Source: Rotaria sordida (lineage: Eukaryota; Rotifera; Eurotatoria; Philodinida; Philodinidae). From it: a DNA stretch of 64,000 nucleotides. The position numbers and the translations under genes are program-made. Each line of letters starts with the position of its first letter. Within the stretch, counting starts at the first letter, position 1. The stretch covers positions 1-64,000 of the forward strand of contig CAJNOL010000022.1 in the NCBI GenBank assembly GCA_905250125.1, given 5' to 3'. Under the pieces are notes generated by a model. The model made no database searches and was not told the DNA's origin. It saw only the letters and a list, made by a program, of their open reading frames with translations. Positions 22,829 to 35,000 of this stretch are shown in pieces.

Positions 22829-22900
22829 TGTGGGTGTGGGTCATGTTTTTAATTTATGCCACATCCACCCACACTCACACCGCACGCTCACACTCGAAAC
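22829..22900. repeat. TGTGGG telomere-like tract with inverted CCCACA side
   Basis: TGTGGGTGTGGGT lies at 22829-22841, two units of the bdelloid telomere repeat. After a short AT spacer come degenerate complementary units (CCACATCCACCCACACTCACACC, given here as pieces CCACATCC, ACCCACAC, TCACACC). It is too short and worn to be a telomere. It is either an interstitial scar or a degenerate GT-rich minisatellite. Confidence 0.6.
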
Positions 22901-24119
22901 TCGCTCTTCATGAATAAATAAAACTTTTTCGGTATTAAATGATTTTGTGGTCAAAAGACATCTAAAATAATTGTATTCGAAATTATGAAAATGTTATTTC
23001 ATACCATACAATTACATTTTCGTATATACTCGAAAGTTACATCATACGAAAGTGCCGCAACTAAATGAAAGCAAAGTTTCAATAAAATGCAATCATAGAG
23101 TTCTTTCTGTTTAAAAAATTGATTAACTTAATGAAATTTACAATAAAATTTCCACGAGACAGTCAATTGATAGCACATATGCCCAGCATTCAAACATGAA
23201 CCGAAATATGGTGAGATATGTACATGGACAGTGCAACAAAGTTGAAATAATGATAAAGCTATGAATATTATCCTTCTTTCCTATATCTGACATATGGTGA
23301 ACTGTTTTACTGAAATCTTGGTAAATCATATGAACAGATTATAAAAAAAGAACAAGTTTCGTATAATGAACTAGGAATCGCTATCAAGATCAATAATACG
23401 ACGTCAGTAAAATAGTTTCACAATGATTAAAACAAAAATATTGCAATTCCCAGTAGAAATTAGAACTATTTTCTAGAAAACTAATATCTATAAGAAACAC
23501 TAATTATATGATGAGCTTCTTTTTCTTGGAATTTCAAGAAATTCGCCACATTTCGAAGAAGTCAGTCACAGTTCCTCCTCAAACATGATATGAAACAATA
23601 AAAACAATCGAAATAGTCTTCATCGAATGGCTAGATGTCCATTGACGATGAAGATTTATCACTCAGTTGATTTTTGCTAGAAAAAACATGCTTTCAATTT
23701 CACAGCTTAGACTACAGTAGACTAGAATGCTATCACTTTAATAATAAAATTCGTTGAGTCCAAGGATATTTCACATGTTGGTATTGGATATTACTACATA
23801 ACATCATAATTAATAACTTATATTAAATAGATAAATTCTAGAAAAAAATGAATCTCAAAGAGAAAAGTTATCATGATCCGCCCCATTCGTTCACTATTTA
23901 TTGAGATGACACAAAACGCATGTAATAGAAAAGAAAAATTTGTGAAAATGCCCAACCAAAATCAACTATAGCATTTTTCGAGAAAAGATCTGTTTTTTAG
24001 AATAGCAAAGTAAAGAACGTTAAAAGCGATGAATTCATAATGAAAAATAAAAGCTGCATTTCAATCTAAGAAAGCACGACTTATCTTAATTGACTCTTTA
24101 AGAGAAAATATTATCAGAT
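22901..24119. other. AT-rich segment between two TGTGGG-type tracts
   Basis: About 1.2 kb with no open frame over about 65 codons and no recognisable protein. It is bounded on the left by the TGTGGG tract and on the right by the partial ORF whose 5' end is itself such a tract. Confidence 0.45.
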
Positions 24120-24623
24120 CTATTCAACAGGGAAAGTAGCTGAGACTGATCCAACGGCAACAATTGAAAACATCCCAGTTACATTGAAAAGCACTGTTGT
24201 TACCACCACAACGTATTTTGCTAGCTGATCCGATGTAATAATTAAAGCTAAAAGAAATTGATATTGCCTTGCATCATCACCATTTTCTTGCATTAAATTT
24301 TCAGCTGGAGCAGAAGGATGAAATATGCTGTTAGAAATATATCCATAAGTATACATCGTACTATTGGACATGATATAATGCTTTCCAGCTGTAAAAACAC
24401 TGATACAAAATGCTTTATAATAGTAGTTTCCACCTGCATAATTACTGGTACGGTAAAACGCTTCACTGGCATTATTCAACGATAATGCATATTGTAAGAT
24501 TATAAACGTTGTATTACCTATCGGCGTGTCTACGTAATGGTATAGGTGGAATGTGGGTGTCTGGATGTGGGTATGCGTGTAGAGCATGTCCACAATGAAT
24601 TCCATACTCACATCCACATCCAC
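24120..24623 (-). CDS. Partial lineage-type repeat protein, fused to a GT-rich tract
   Basis: A 167-codon open frame. From about residue 44 it reads YALSLNNASEAFYRTSNYAG, then FTAGKHYIMSNSTMYTYGYI, then NLMQENGDDARQYQFLL, then YVVVVTTVLFNVTGMFSIVA. This matches, from memory, a secreted-type beta-rich repeat found in many predicted bdelloid proteins (pattern TYTFxSxSxxDTYGYLYxxSF, NDD, YxLVVTT, NVTGxFSI). Typical members have a signal peptide and several repeats; here only one repeat is present. The first 40 residues are translated from a degenerate TGTGGG-like tract (24524-24623). The start is therefore doubtful and the gene is probably a fragment. Function unknown. Confidence 0.4.
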   Translation of the reverse strand: MDVDVSMEFIVDMLYTHTHIQTPTFHLYHYVDTPIGNTTFIILQYALSLNNASEAFYRTSNYAGGNYYYKAFCISVFTAGKHYIMSNSTMYTYGYISNSIFHPSAPAENLMQENGDDARQYQFLLALIITSDQLAKYVVVVTTVLFNVTGMFSIVAVGSVSATFPVE

Positions 24624-24630
24624 ACCCTCG
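24520..24630. repeat. Second degenerate TGTGGG-type tract
   Basis: Contains GAATGTGGGTGTCTGGATG and TGTGGGTATGCGTGTAG, a CATG, and then the complementary CACATCCACATCCACACCC. It has the same overall plan as the tract at 22829-22900: a G-rich side, CATG, a spacer, then a C-rich side. Confidence 0.55.
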
Positions 24631-25062
24631 TTATTGGAAGAAAAAATTGAAGAAAACTAAAATGTGACTGTAAAATATGAATAGGTTCCCTTAATGAAAA
24701 TCATATTTTCTCTTGTTTTAAAGTCTGTCACATTGTTAGCTTTCATAGTTCATTGTAATAATAACTGTTTCCATCTTTTCTATTTCATGTGAGGCTTTAG
24801 TTAGAATCTTATGCTCCAAAGTCTCTTGATTCGAAATATTTTCAAGGCTTTCGTTAGTAACTAGTCAAAGTCTACCAAGAAAGAATTCTTTCATGGTCTA
24901 TATTCATTTAAAACAGAGGAAGTGAAATGCTTTTAGTGGTTACATTGGGGGGCAAAAAATCTTACTCTTTTAATGATCATAATTTTCTTTAACTATTCTC
25001 ACTTCAATCATGTTCTGTTTTTTCCTATAAACTATACGACATCGAAGAAATCAATTGTTAAT
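24631..25062. other. AT-rich spacer, nothing recognised
   Basis: No open frame of note and no repeat that I can define between the GT-rich tract and the next foldback element. Confidence 0.45.
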
Positions 25063-25474
25063 GTTAGCAAATATCTTCCTAGTTTTTGTAAAATATTCTT
25101 TTCCTTTTTCGTGACATTTCGATGATACCTTCTTCAGACTTTATTGATGATAAATGAAATGTACTACAAACATATACTTTATTTTCTTTTTTTTGATTTT
25201 TTTTCCCTTTTTTTTTCTGCTGTTACAGTGAGTCAGAAGAAGGCGACAATAATAAGTCGCTTCTGTCAGCTATAGCTGTCTTGCAGATTTACTATTAAAA
25301 TCACAATAACAACAGAAAAAAGGAGAGAGAAAAACGAAAAAAGAAAATAAAATATGTGTGTTGTAGTAGATTTCGTTTACCATTAATAAGGTCTGAAGAA
25401 GGTATCATCGATTATCGAAATGTCACGAAAAAAGAAAAGAATATTTTACAAAAACTAGAAAGAGACTTACTAAC
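25063..25474. mobile_element. Foldback MITE upstream of DDX60
   Basis: About 412 bases. The left arm (CTAGTTTTTGTAAAATATTC, then CGTGACATTTCGATGATACC) is repeated in reverse complement in the right arm, which has a small extra TAATCGAT. A second, inner palindrome sits in the centre (AGTCAGAAGAAGGCGAC ... GTCGCTTCTGTC). No coding capacity. It lies about 300 bases before the DDX60 start. Confidence 0.7.
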
Positions 25475-25783
25475 TACTAAGAATTAATTATGACATTTCT
25501 TGACAAAAGTAATATCTACGAAATCAGTTCTTATAATATTTTTGTCGCTTTATTACGAAATAAGAAAAGTCTATGTTGATTTTGGATTGGTTCGTAATTG
25601 CACATTTAATCAGCAAAAAGATGTAATGACTTGTTGAGTTTTTTTTTCTTATTATTCTTCTTTTGAATACTGAGAAAAGAGAATAAAGTGTTTATCGACG
25701 AGTTTTTTTCTACTAGGTTTTTTTCTCTGGCTGTGTGTCTATAAAGATGTCGAGTCATTTCTCATATTATTAGTGTTTTAAAA
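25475..25783. promoter_or_regulatory. DDX60 upstream region with short uORF
   Basis: Sequence between the foldback and the DDX60 ATG. It contains an eight-codon upstream ORF at 25747-25773 (ATG TCG ... TAT TAG), which starts directly after an acceptor-like TAAAG and ends ten bases before the DDX60 ATG. Such a uORF could limit translation; no promoter motif is evident. Confidence 0.4.
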
Positions 25784-28700
25784 ATGAACGAAAACATAGA
25801 AACTTTTCTTAATTATTTACTCGATACAGAAGCAACATCCGAGATAGCGTTTAACGAAAATATTCATAAAAATAATGAATTATTTCACTTACGGTATCTT
25901 ACGGATTGGGAATTTTTGGTTAATCACAAACTACAACAGGTACACCCCGACATCTTTGTATCTACATTGAGTAATGTAGATAGTGGTCAAAAATCGGAAA
26001 GTAATGATTCTGAAGAAGAATCATCAACATCATCATCCGATGACGACGAAAAAGTTGAAGACAAAAAAACATTTCCAAGAGTACATGTAAGTATTGTTTA
26101 TATAAATAATAAAATTGATTGATAGGCAACATAATTCTATAGAGTCTTCATTCGAAAGAATCAACAGAGTATTTTGATGCAGTTCATCAATGTCGTCGAC
26201 TTCTTCAACTGCTTCGTTGTTGCCAACAACATTATCATCATTTTGTGAATCTTTATTTTCAAAGTCTTGATCAATGTATTAAGCATGAGAATGAAAAAAT
26301 TGTTATCGTGGCGTTACAACAAATTGCTTCTCATCTCTCTGAAAATATAGATGATAATAATGAACGCAAACGTCTTATTCATTGTCTCCCATCAAATATG
26401 TCAGATTCAACAATTAATCCTTTGTATCAACCTTTTTTCGATACAATTCAATTGCTTTTATCAAGAAACAATACCGAACAAGCCATGATATCATTAATTT
26501 CTTTAAATGATATCGACATACTCTATCCGTATAGGGCTCGTTTTCTTGATGTGCGTCGAGAATTTCGTGATAGTACACATTATTTCATTGATGGTGATTC
26601 ACTACTTCTATCTATTGCTCATCATACAAATGTTGATCTTAAATCATATTATGGAAATACTCTTCATGTTATTTTCATTATTGAACGAATTCTTCTCACT
26701 CTTTTCAAGCAATCTCATCAATGTAATTATACACTTCTCTTTTTCGATTGTCATTATGAATTATATCGACAAGAGGCGTCTATTCTTGGTCTTCTTCGAT
26801 CTTGTCTCATTGTACATCTTTCTAAAAATGCAGATAAATGTGGAATAACAAAAGTACAACAATTTTCATCATGGCTTGATGATAAATATTCGGAATTCGT
26901 ACGTGATGAAAAACCACTGTTTATATTCTATCATGATATGTCGAATTTTGACATGGAAAACGGTAGTCTTCTATCAGAAAACGCTCTGAAACAACTTACC
27001 ATTATTTATTGTCTCTTTGGTAATTATCATCAAAATATTATTAAGTGTCACCTTTATTTAATGAATAAATTAATATTAACTGAAACTACTGTTCAATGTT
27101 TTGAAATTCAATTTAAGCGACAATTTCCAACAAGTTCATTGAAGAAGATCGTCGAGCTAGTACCGAATCAATTAATTACTATTACCAAGAATCAACAGGA
27201 TCAGAATGAATATGAAAAATTTTGTCAGGATATTTGTCAAGATGACATACGTCTTTTTCTTTATCTCAAAGCAATTGCTAAATTTATCAATAATACAAAA
27301 GATCAAGAACTAGTTCAACTTCTTTGTCCATTATTTATTCTTCATGTTGCTCTTCTTATTCGTCTCTCATTACTTGATCGTCATCTTCCATCATCTTTTC
27401 CTTCTATTATATTTAGTCCCATGTTGTCTCAAATGATTGCACAATTTCAACAATATCTTTCTTCAAATCTATCTTCTCAAGTTTCATCTTTATCTTGGTC
27501 AAAAGTAGCTGATCTATTCGATGGTCATCTATTTGCTTTCACTTTCTATCGATTATCATCATCATCATCAAATATTCGTTTCGATTCAAAAACATATGAG
27601 ATTGTTAGAGAAAGTTTATCAATACTAAACATACCATTTAGTGATGATCTCTTTCAAAATGTCGTCAATCAAATGATTCAACTGGATGTTATTGATTTCT
27701 CGAGGTCAACATTTGAAAAATCATCAATAATAGTCGAACGAATAGAAACGCATCGAAAAATTACTAAGATCTCAAATCGTTTTATCAATACCCTTCTCCA
27801 ACCCATATTTTCATCAAATAATACATCGACATTTGAATGGATAACACCGAACGACATTCCAGCAACTCGATACGAAGGTATAAACGCTTTTCTTATATCT
27901 TGGTCAGAATAAGCTATTATTTTTGTAGGAAGACATCATTGGCATGTTTACAAAGAAGTAAAATATTTTTTGATAGATAATTTGCAATTATTTAGTAATT
28001 TATTCTAGGTAGGTGATGAAGTCAGTCGTATAAGAGGCGATGATGCACAATATATACAGCGTAAAAAGAATCCACGTTTTCGAGGACAACAAAAACAGCA
28101 ATAGTAAGAGTTATTTTTATTTGTATTTTTTGTATAATTTCATATATAACCGTTTGATATTTTATCAAATGATAACTTTTTCTTTTTTGAAAAAGAATTT
28201 ATTATATCAATATAAATCTGTTGTTTGTTTCTTTTATCATAGCTATACTTATTTTACTTTATATGGTAAATCATTAACCAGTCGTGATATAAAAGATAAT
28301 CAAATGCAAATATTTCTCCCAACTACTTTCACTTCTTTTCCAGACAATGAAGAAAATTCAATCGAGCGATCTGATTCTCCTTCTTCTGCATCTGGTAGCA
28401 AGAAAAAACAACAACATAAAAAACAACCAAACAAAATTCAACTAAAAAAAAGCGAAATAATTATTAAAGAAAACACAGAACGAAAGATGAATAAATGTAT
28501 GGATGATGAAACTCATGAACGAACAAATGTTGAAGTTCGATTAAAACAAATTCTAACTGATAATTATTCTGATGCAATTGATCTAATTGATGAACGTTTA
28601 CCAAACTTTAAAACATCAACAATACGTCTCGAATTACTCAAAAAAAAATTTGACTTACAACGAAAATATCTACGATCATTGAAAAAGAAGCATTCACTCA

Positions 28701-31700
28701 CCATAGAAGAAAAATCAAAATTAGAACTTCTTCAAATAGGATTTTTTGCTACAATGACTGAAATAGTTCATCTCGAGAATGTTGAAGATGTATTTGCTGA
28801 AAAAAGGAAATATATGGAAGAGCTTGTTGATGATTCAGTATTAGATAGTGAAAAATGGTATCGATTTCAAATGGAAAAGATAAATAGTCGATTACCAAGA
28901 CGTGAACAAGGTATTCGCGATAGTCGAGTGGCAGTAGATTTTATTCCTGATGGATGGCAAGTGGAATTTCTCAATGCTGTTGACGCAGAACAATCGATTA
29001 TTATTGTGGCACCAACTGCTTCTGGTTAGTCTCGTTAGTTTTTCTTACTTTGTGTTCTTATTTGTATGACATATCTAGGTAAAACTTATGCATCATATTA
29101 TGCTATGAAGCATGTACTCGAAAATGAAGATAATCCAAATGGTATCTGTGTGTATGTTGCACCAACGAAAGCTCTTGTCAATCAAGTTGCTGGTAAATAA
29201 GAGTTTCATCTATTATGTTAATATATTTACCTGAGTTACTTTTTTCAGCTACAATTTACTCTAAATTTGGTCCTATATTTGGACTTTTTACTCGAGATTA
29301 TCGTGTCAAAGTGGATGAATGTCGTATTTTAGTTACGGTTCCACATTGTCTTGAAATTCTTCTCTTGTCACCTAACTATCAACGTTGGTGTCAACGAATT
29401 CAATATTGTATATTTGATGAAATACATTGTATGTCAGGTGAATTAGGATCAGATGTTTGGGAGAAAACAATGTTACTTATCAATTGTCCAATGATTGGAC
29501 TTTCAGCAACAGTTAATAACGGGAAAGATTTATGTCAATGGATTCAACATGTAGAAAAACAACGATCTGAATTATATGAAACGTTAGAACCACGTCAAGT
29601 ATGCTTCATCTTACATCATGAACGACTTGCAGATTTGAACAAATATTTATATTCAAATCGACAATTACATCCCATTCATCCAATCGGTCTTATGAATGCA
29701 AAGCAGATAATAACTCGTGGTCTTCCTAAAGATTTTTCATTATCACCAAATGAAACCCTTCGACTGAAGGATGCGATGCAAAATGTATTAGGGCAAACAG
29801 GGTATGTACATAGTTTATAGTACGATATTTAATTTGTTTCTATTCTAATAGAGAACCGGTTTGCGAAGACACTAGCAGAAAGCCAATACCTACATTAAGT
29901 GAATATTTTTCAACAGATTGGATTATTGAACGATGTAAATGTAACAATTATTCATCCCTTGTTTCTGATCAATTCAATAATTTAATTACTAATCAACAAA
30001 ATTCCACCATTGATTCTATTGTTCAATCAATAAATTCCGTTAGTTCAAATGATTTTTCTTATCCAGAACAAAAATCAATATCAACAGTAATCGTTGAATT
30101 TGTGTTGACACTTAAAGAGAAAAATCTTCTTCCATGTATTACGTTCATGGATAATCGTAGACTATGTGAAAAATTAGCTGAAAGTGTTACTCAATATTTA
30201 GAAGAAGTTGAAAATGAATTACGAAGAACAAAATATAAACGTCAAATTGAAGTATTAGAAGAACGTTTGACACAATTTGAGAAAGCACAAAAATCAGCTA
30301 AAGCAAAAATAAAAGTTAAAACTCCTAGTAAATGTAGCAATAGTAAATCGTCTGAATTAAAAGGAATGAAAGAAGAAGACGATCGAGTTCAATATCAGTT
30401 ATCAGGTCATGAACAAAATCTGTTATATGGTATATTGGACGAAGGTACTCTAGCCAATCGGCGTGGATGTGATCAAGAATTAGTTTCGAAACTCTTAAAA
30501 AGAGCTGCAAGATACAATCAACGATTAGTTCAATATATGAAACGAGGTGTGGCTTATCATCACGCTGAATTGAATAATAAAGAACGGTTCGCCGTTGAAG
30601 CACTTTTTCGTAATCGATATGTTCAAATTATTTTTTCTACATCAACATTAGGTCAGTGTTATAAACAAATAACAGTATTTTTCTTTATGCTATAACTGGA
30701 AAATATTTTCTAGCTTTGGGTATTCATATGCCAACAAAAACTGTGGCTTTTGTTAAGGATTCTATTTTTCTCGATGCTCTACAATATCGACAATCATCTG
30801 GTCGTGCTGGTCGCCGAGGTTTTGATATCCAAGGACATGTAGTCTTCATCAATATTCCAATATCAAAAATCTGTCATTTGACTATTTCAGCAATTCCTGA
30901 TATTCATTCTCATTTTCCTACAAGTGTTACATTTTTTATGCGTCTTCTTCATTTATACTCAAATGCTAAAAATAAAAAAGATGCGATGAATCGATCATTA
31001 ATCACACTTGAATGTCCATTTATTAAACAGTCACGTATTAAATATCATTTGATCGATGTTCAAACTCGATACCATTGTTTACATACACTTGATTTCCTTC
31101 ATCGATTAAATTTAATTAATGGTGAAGGTGATCTGATTGGTCTAGCTGGACTTTTAACTCATTTACATTACTTTGAACCAGCAAATATACTTCTCGTCTA
31201 TTTGATGGATACACAACTTTTTCATGAATTAAATCATGATATTGATATTGTTAATGTACTTGCTCGTCTTTTCACAAATATACCATGGTAAATTTGTATT
31301 TATTTTTTTCATATAATTCTTTTTTTGTTTCAATTAGGCTAGTTACACATAAACAATTTGAAAATCTTGTGTCAAAGAGACGACAACAAATGTTCAATTC
31401 AAAATTATTTCTTTCAAAAATGTTAATCAATTTTAGTGAACGTGTTCAAACTTATAATTCAATAGTTAAAGATGTTTATGGATTTTATATTGAAAATGTT
31501 ATACGACATTTACGATCACTTATCGATAATCAAGAACAAATCTTACCTTTTTCTAATATTTCATTCTCTCAATTATCTGATTATGATAATGGTACATTTG
31601 AATATACTCTTCATCATCATTATTCACAACAAACACTAAATCCATCCATATCTCCTTTTTCTGCTCCATCTGGTCTTACTCATGAAAAGTTCATGTCAAA

Positions 31701-32094
31701 CTATAATCCAACTGTTGGCTCATGGGATCTTGCTTATGATGTTGATTTATCAACACATATTGTACCATTTATTGATATAGATATTCGTGATCATACAAAT
31801 TCAGCCTATTATCTTAATAGTTATGCAGTAGATTTCTTTAATCATGGTTCAGAAGCATCATTAATTCTAGAAAATCAAATAAATCCTGGTGAAACAAACA
31901 ATCTTCTATTAGATTTTTTAATGATGCTTTCATCAATAAAAACTTCTCTGGAAATAATTATACGTAATGAAAACGAACAAGCAACAACTAATGATATACA
32001 ATTTTTCCAGCCATTATTTGAAAAAATATCAAATATAAAAGAAATCTTTGCAGAAAAATTCTATAAAGCGTATCCTTATGCAAGGAGACGTTAA
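25784..32094 (+). CDS. DDX60: DDX60-type Ski2-like ATP-dependent RNA helicase
   Basis: Large SF2 helicase. Vertebrate DDX60 is cytoplasmic, interferon-induced and linked to RNA sensing and antiviral translation control. Ten exons: 25784-26086, 26143-27877, 27929-27957, 28009-28103, 28243-29024, 29079-29192, 29249-29801, 29852-30651, 30714-31287, 31338-32094. They encode 1913 residues (human 1712). An acidic Ser-rich N-terminus leads to an [11 protein letters not shown] block, as in DDX60 N-termini, then a Lys-rich linker. The helicase core has motif [15 protein letters not shown] (split by intron 5), Ia [21 protein letters not shown] (about 1075), [23 protein letters not shown] with [11 protein letters not shown], and [12 protein letters not shown] (about 1496). 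All key residues are intact. DEIH replaces the DEVH of vertebrates. Antiviral role in a rotifer is inference only. Confidence 0.95.
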
Positions 32095-35000
32095 TAAGAT
32101 TGGCTTTTTAGATCTTTTGTTTTTGTAATTCAGAAAATTACATTTATCCTAACTAATCAAATAAACCAAGAAGCACTTGTTAGTATGATACAGCCTATAT
32201 TCATTTTTAATTAATTAGTTAACTGTGCCGAATTTGTCAGAGGATGACGATTAAGTTGTTGATCTGAGTAAGCCATAAAAGGTTTGAATAGTAAAAAATT
32301 CAAGGATAAATTATGACAAACTCTCAATATGCTGGTAATCGACAAATTAAATCAAAGAATATCTTTTTAATCCATTTATAATATTGTTTAATGACAAGCA
32401 ACAAATGTGTTATCAGTGACATTTCGGCTACTCTTTCGCACAATTGACATTTCAATCGGTCCCTTATGTGAATGAGAAGTATCAGTGAATTGAAGACATG
32501 TTTTATTTTTATTTATCATCTAAATGAAACCTGCAAAACTTTCGTATAAAGCTTCCTAGCTGTTATCAACTGCGAGATTAGATATATGACAAATACGAAA
32601 CAAATATAAATGAAATGCACTTAATAGAATATTTATGGGCAATTTTCATTTAGTTGATTCTAATAACAATGAACAATAGATCAACAAACTAAGTTGTTAT
32701 CACATATAAGTGAATATTCAAGATTCGATTAAAACAGAAGTTGAAGATCGTCTTAATGAGTTATTTTATTTAAATATAAACTATGCCTAATTTAACTTAA
32801 TGAAATAATTATTCAAGTTTAAGTATTATTAACCCATAAATAAAGTATTCAAACATAATTCTAATGGTTTTATTAAAAGAGCAATATTTCAAAATGTACT
32901 ACTTTATCTAATAATGATCAAACAGAGTCGATTTTTATTGCTATGTCATCTGTATATTAGCATATAACCTTGCAAAAGAAGTATATAACTTTATCAGAAC
33001 AACAATTCATTATGTTTCCTTCATATTATCCGACATATTCTTTTTCCTTTTATTAAAGTAAATCTGAAAGATATTCACGTTTTTTTTTTAATCTTCTTTT
33101 TAGTGTACTTGAAATAATTGAGAACAATTTGTGGCAAAAGCACTGAGAAAATGCTAACAGGAGAAATGATTATTAATTTCTTGTTTCGATCATTTCATTT
33201 ATCATTCATTGAATTTCCTCTTATTTATTGAAGAGAAGAAGCATCCGGAAAGAAAAAAAAATTGTTTGATAAATATGTAAACAATGTTATTCAAAAGATA
33301 AGCTATATTAAAATTATCGTTTGCAAAAAAGAACAAAATGTTTTCTCGAATCGAACGTATCAGTAATATAGTGATAACAAAATTGGATAATTATAAGTAT
33401 ATAAAATAAAATAAATAAATGTAAATTGATGTAATACATAATTACAATAAGTAAATGGGTAAAGATGATTAATAGTATTATATTCATGTTAAAATTCGAT
33501 TACATATGCTGAATATCAGTGATGTAGCCACAATTTTTTTTAAGCAGTGACCAGTTTCCCAATCAAATTTCTTGGAGATATAAGCATGTGTAACTAAAAA
33601 TTACTGCGCAGCGAATTTATTTTTCATTTGCTTGAAGTCTAGACTTTTATGACGAAAAATTTGTTGTATTAGACTTATTAATCCAGTATCGGTTATAGAA
33701 GAACATGTCGATGAAGTCCACTGCTTTTCGGAACAGAAAAAATTTCTATTTAATTCATCTAGAATCCATTGCATAGAAACTCAGCTTTTTTTGTATTAAC
33801 AGTCAAATGCCTCCTTCCTTGATTACATACTTCGTTGCTCAAAGTGACTGCGCTTTTATGTTTTCGCTGAAAAGTTAAATGTTGATTAGAACGAAATACA
33901 ATTCTTTCCCTTACTCAAGAGTACTTTAACAACATAGAAAACATATACTATTATGGAAGTCGAAATAAAGAGAAGAAGATTAATTAAATTCAAGAATTAT
34001 TGAAAAAAGTTAATTTGTGAAGTGAGTATTTTTCAGAACTGCAACAAAATTGTGCCTGGATAAACAGTATTCTGAGATATTATCCTCTAGTAGTTCATAT
34101 TTCATCTATGAAAGGATCCCCCTCCTAACATCACTAATGACGACAGCGTTGAGATGAACTTCGTCCCTCTATTTTCATTGTTAGCCTTTGCAGTAATAGC
34201 GAATGTTAGTCTGCTGTGTTTTGTCGGACAATACCAAGAGCTACTCTACATTTATTGCTAGCGACACTACTCAAACTTGTAACTATTTTCTATATTACTC
34301 TGATTGTTAATTATTTATCCAACCTTTAAATCCCAAAAATACCACTTCATTTGCTACTACTGACTGTTTCTAATGCGTATTTTCGAAGTATTTTAATTCA
34401 TGCATTATCGTCCTAATGTTTAATTTAATGTATTGCATGCGTACACATCTAGGAAAGATCGCGTAGAATCATTCATGTTCTTTCAAAAAGAAAAGTATTT
34501 AAAATGTGATAACCAATGTTACGGTCAAAAATATCATTGATATTTAATCATTATGTGAATCGTTCAAAGAAAATGTCGTCAAATAATCTTTGTAAATTAC
34601 TTGAATAAATCACAACCAGAGACAATGTATTAGAATCGTATCACGAAAGTGTTGAAACATGCATGTTCAGCGACGTTTTTTGGCATTGAACAATTGAACC
34701 ATCTGAAAAATATTCATGGCCAATTGCCCAATTGTCTCATCTTTGACTTAGCCTATAGTAAGTTTTCTTTTTCAAAAAGCATCGAGTGTTTGTCGATAAT
34801 TCAATATGGCTCTGTATCGTTAGGACTATTTGGAGATCAATAAATCATTGTGAAAGAAAAGAAAAATGAAGAACTGAAAAGACTTCGAAAAATATTATAT
34901 GATAATATAAAAATTAAATTTTTTTTAAAACAATCATCAACTTGAAAAACTTATTTCGTAATGTATATACAAATAATATTGAACTACTCATCTTTCTTTC

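Noticed and set aside
22829-22841. A true telomere end
   Set aside because: Only two exact TGTGGG units inside continuous sequence; interstitial at most.
26507-26848. 113-codon plus frame inside DDX60
   Set aside because: Alternative-frame shadow of the large second exon of DDX60.
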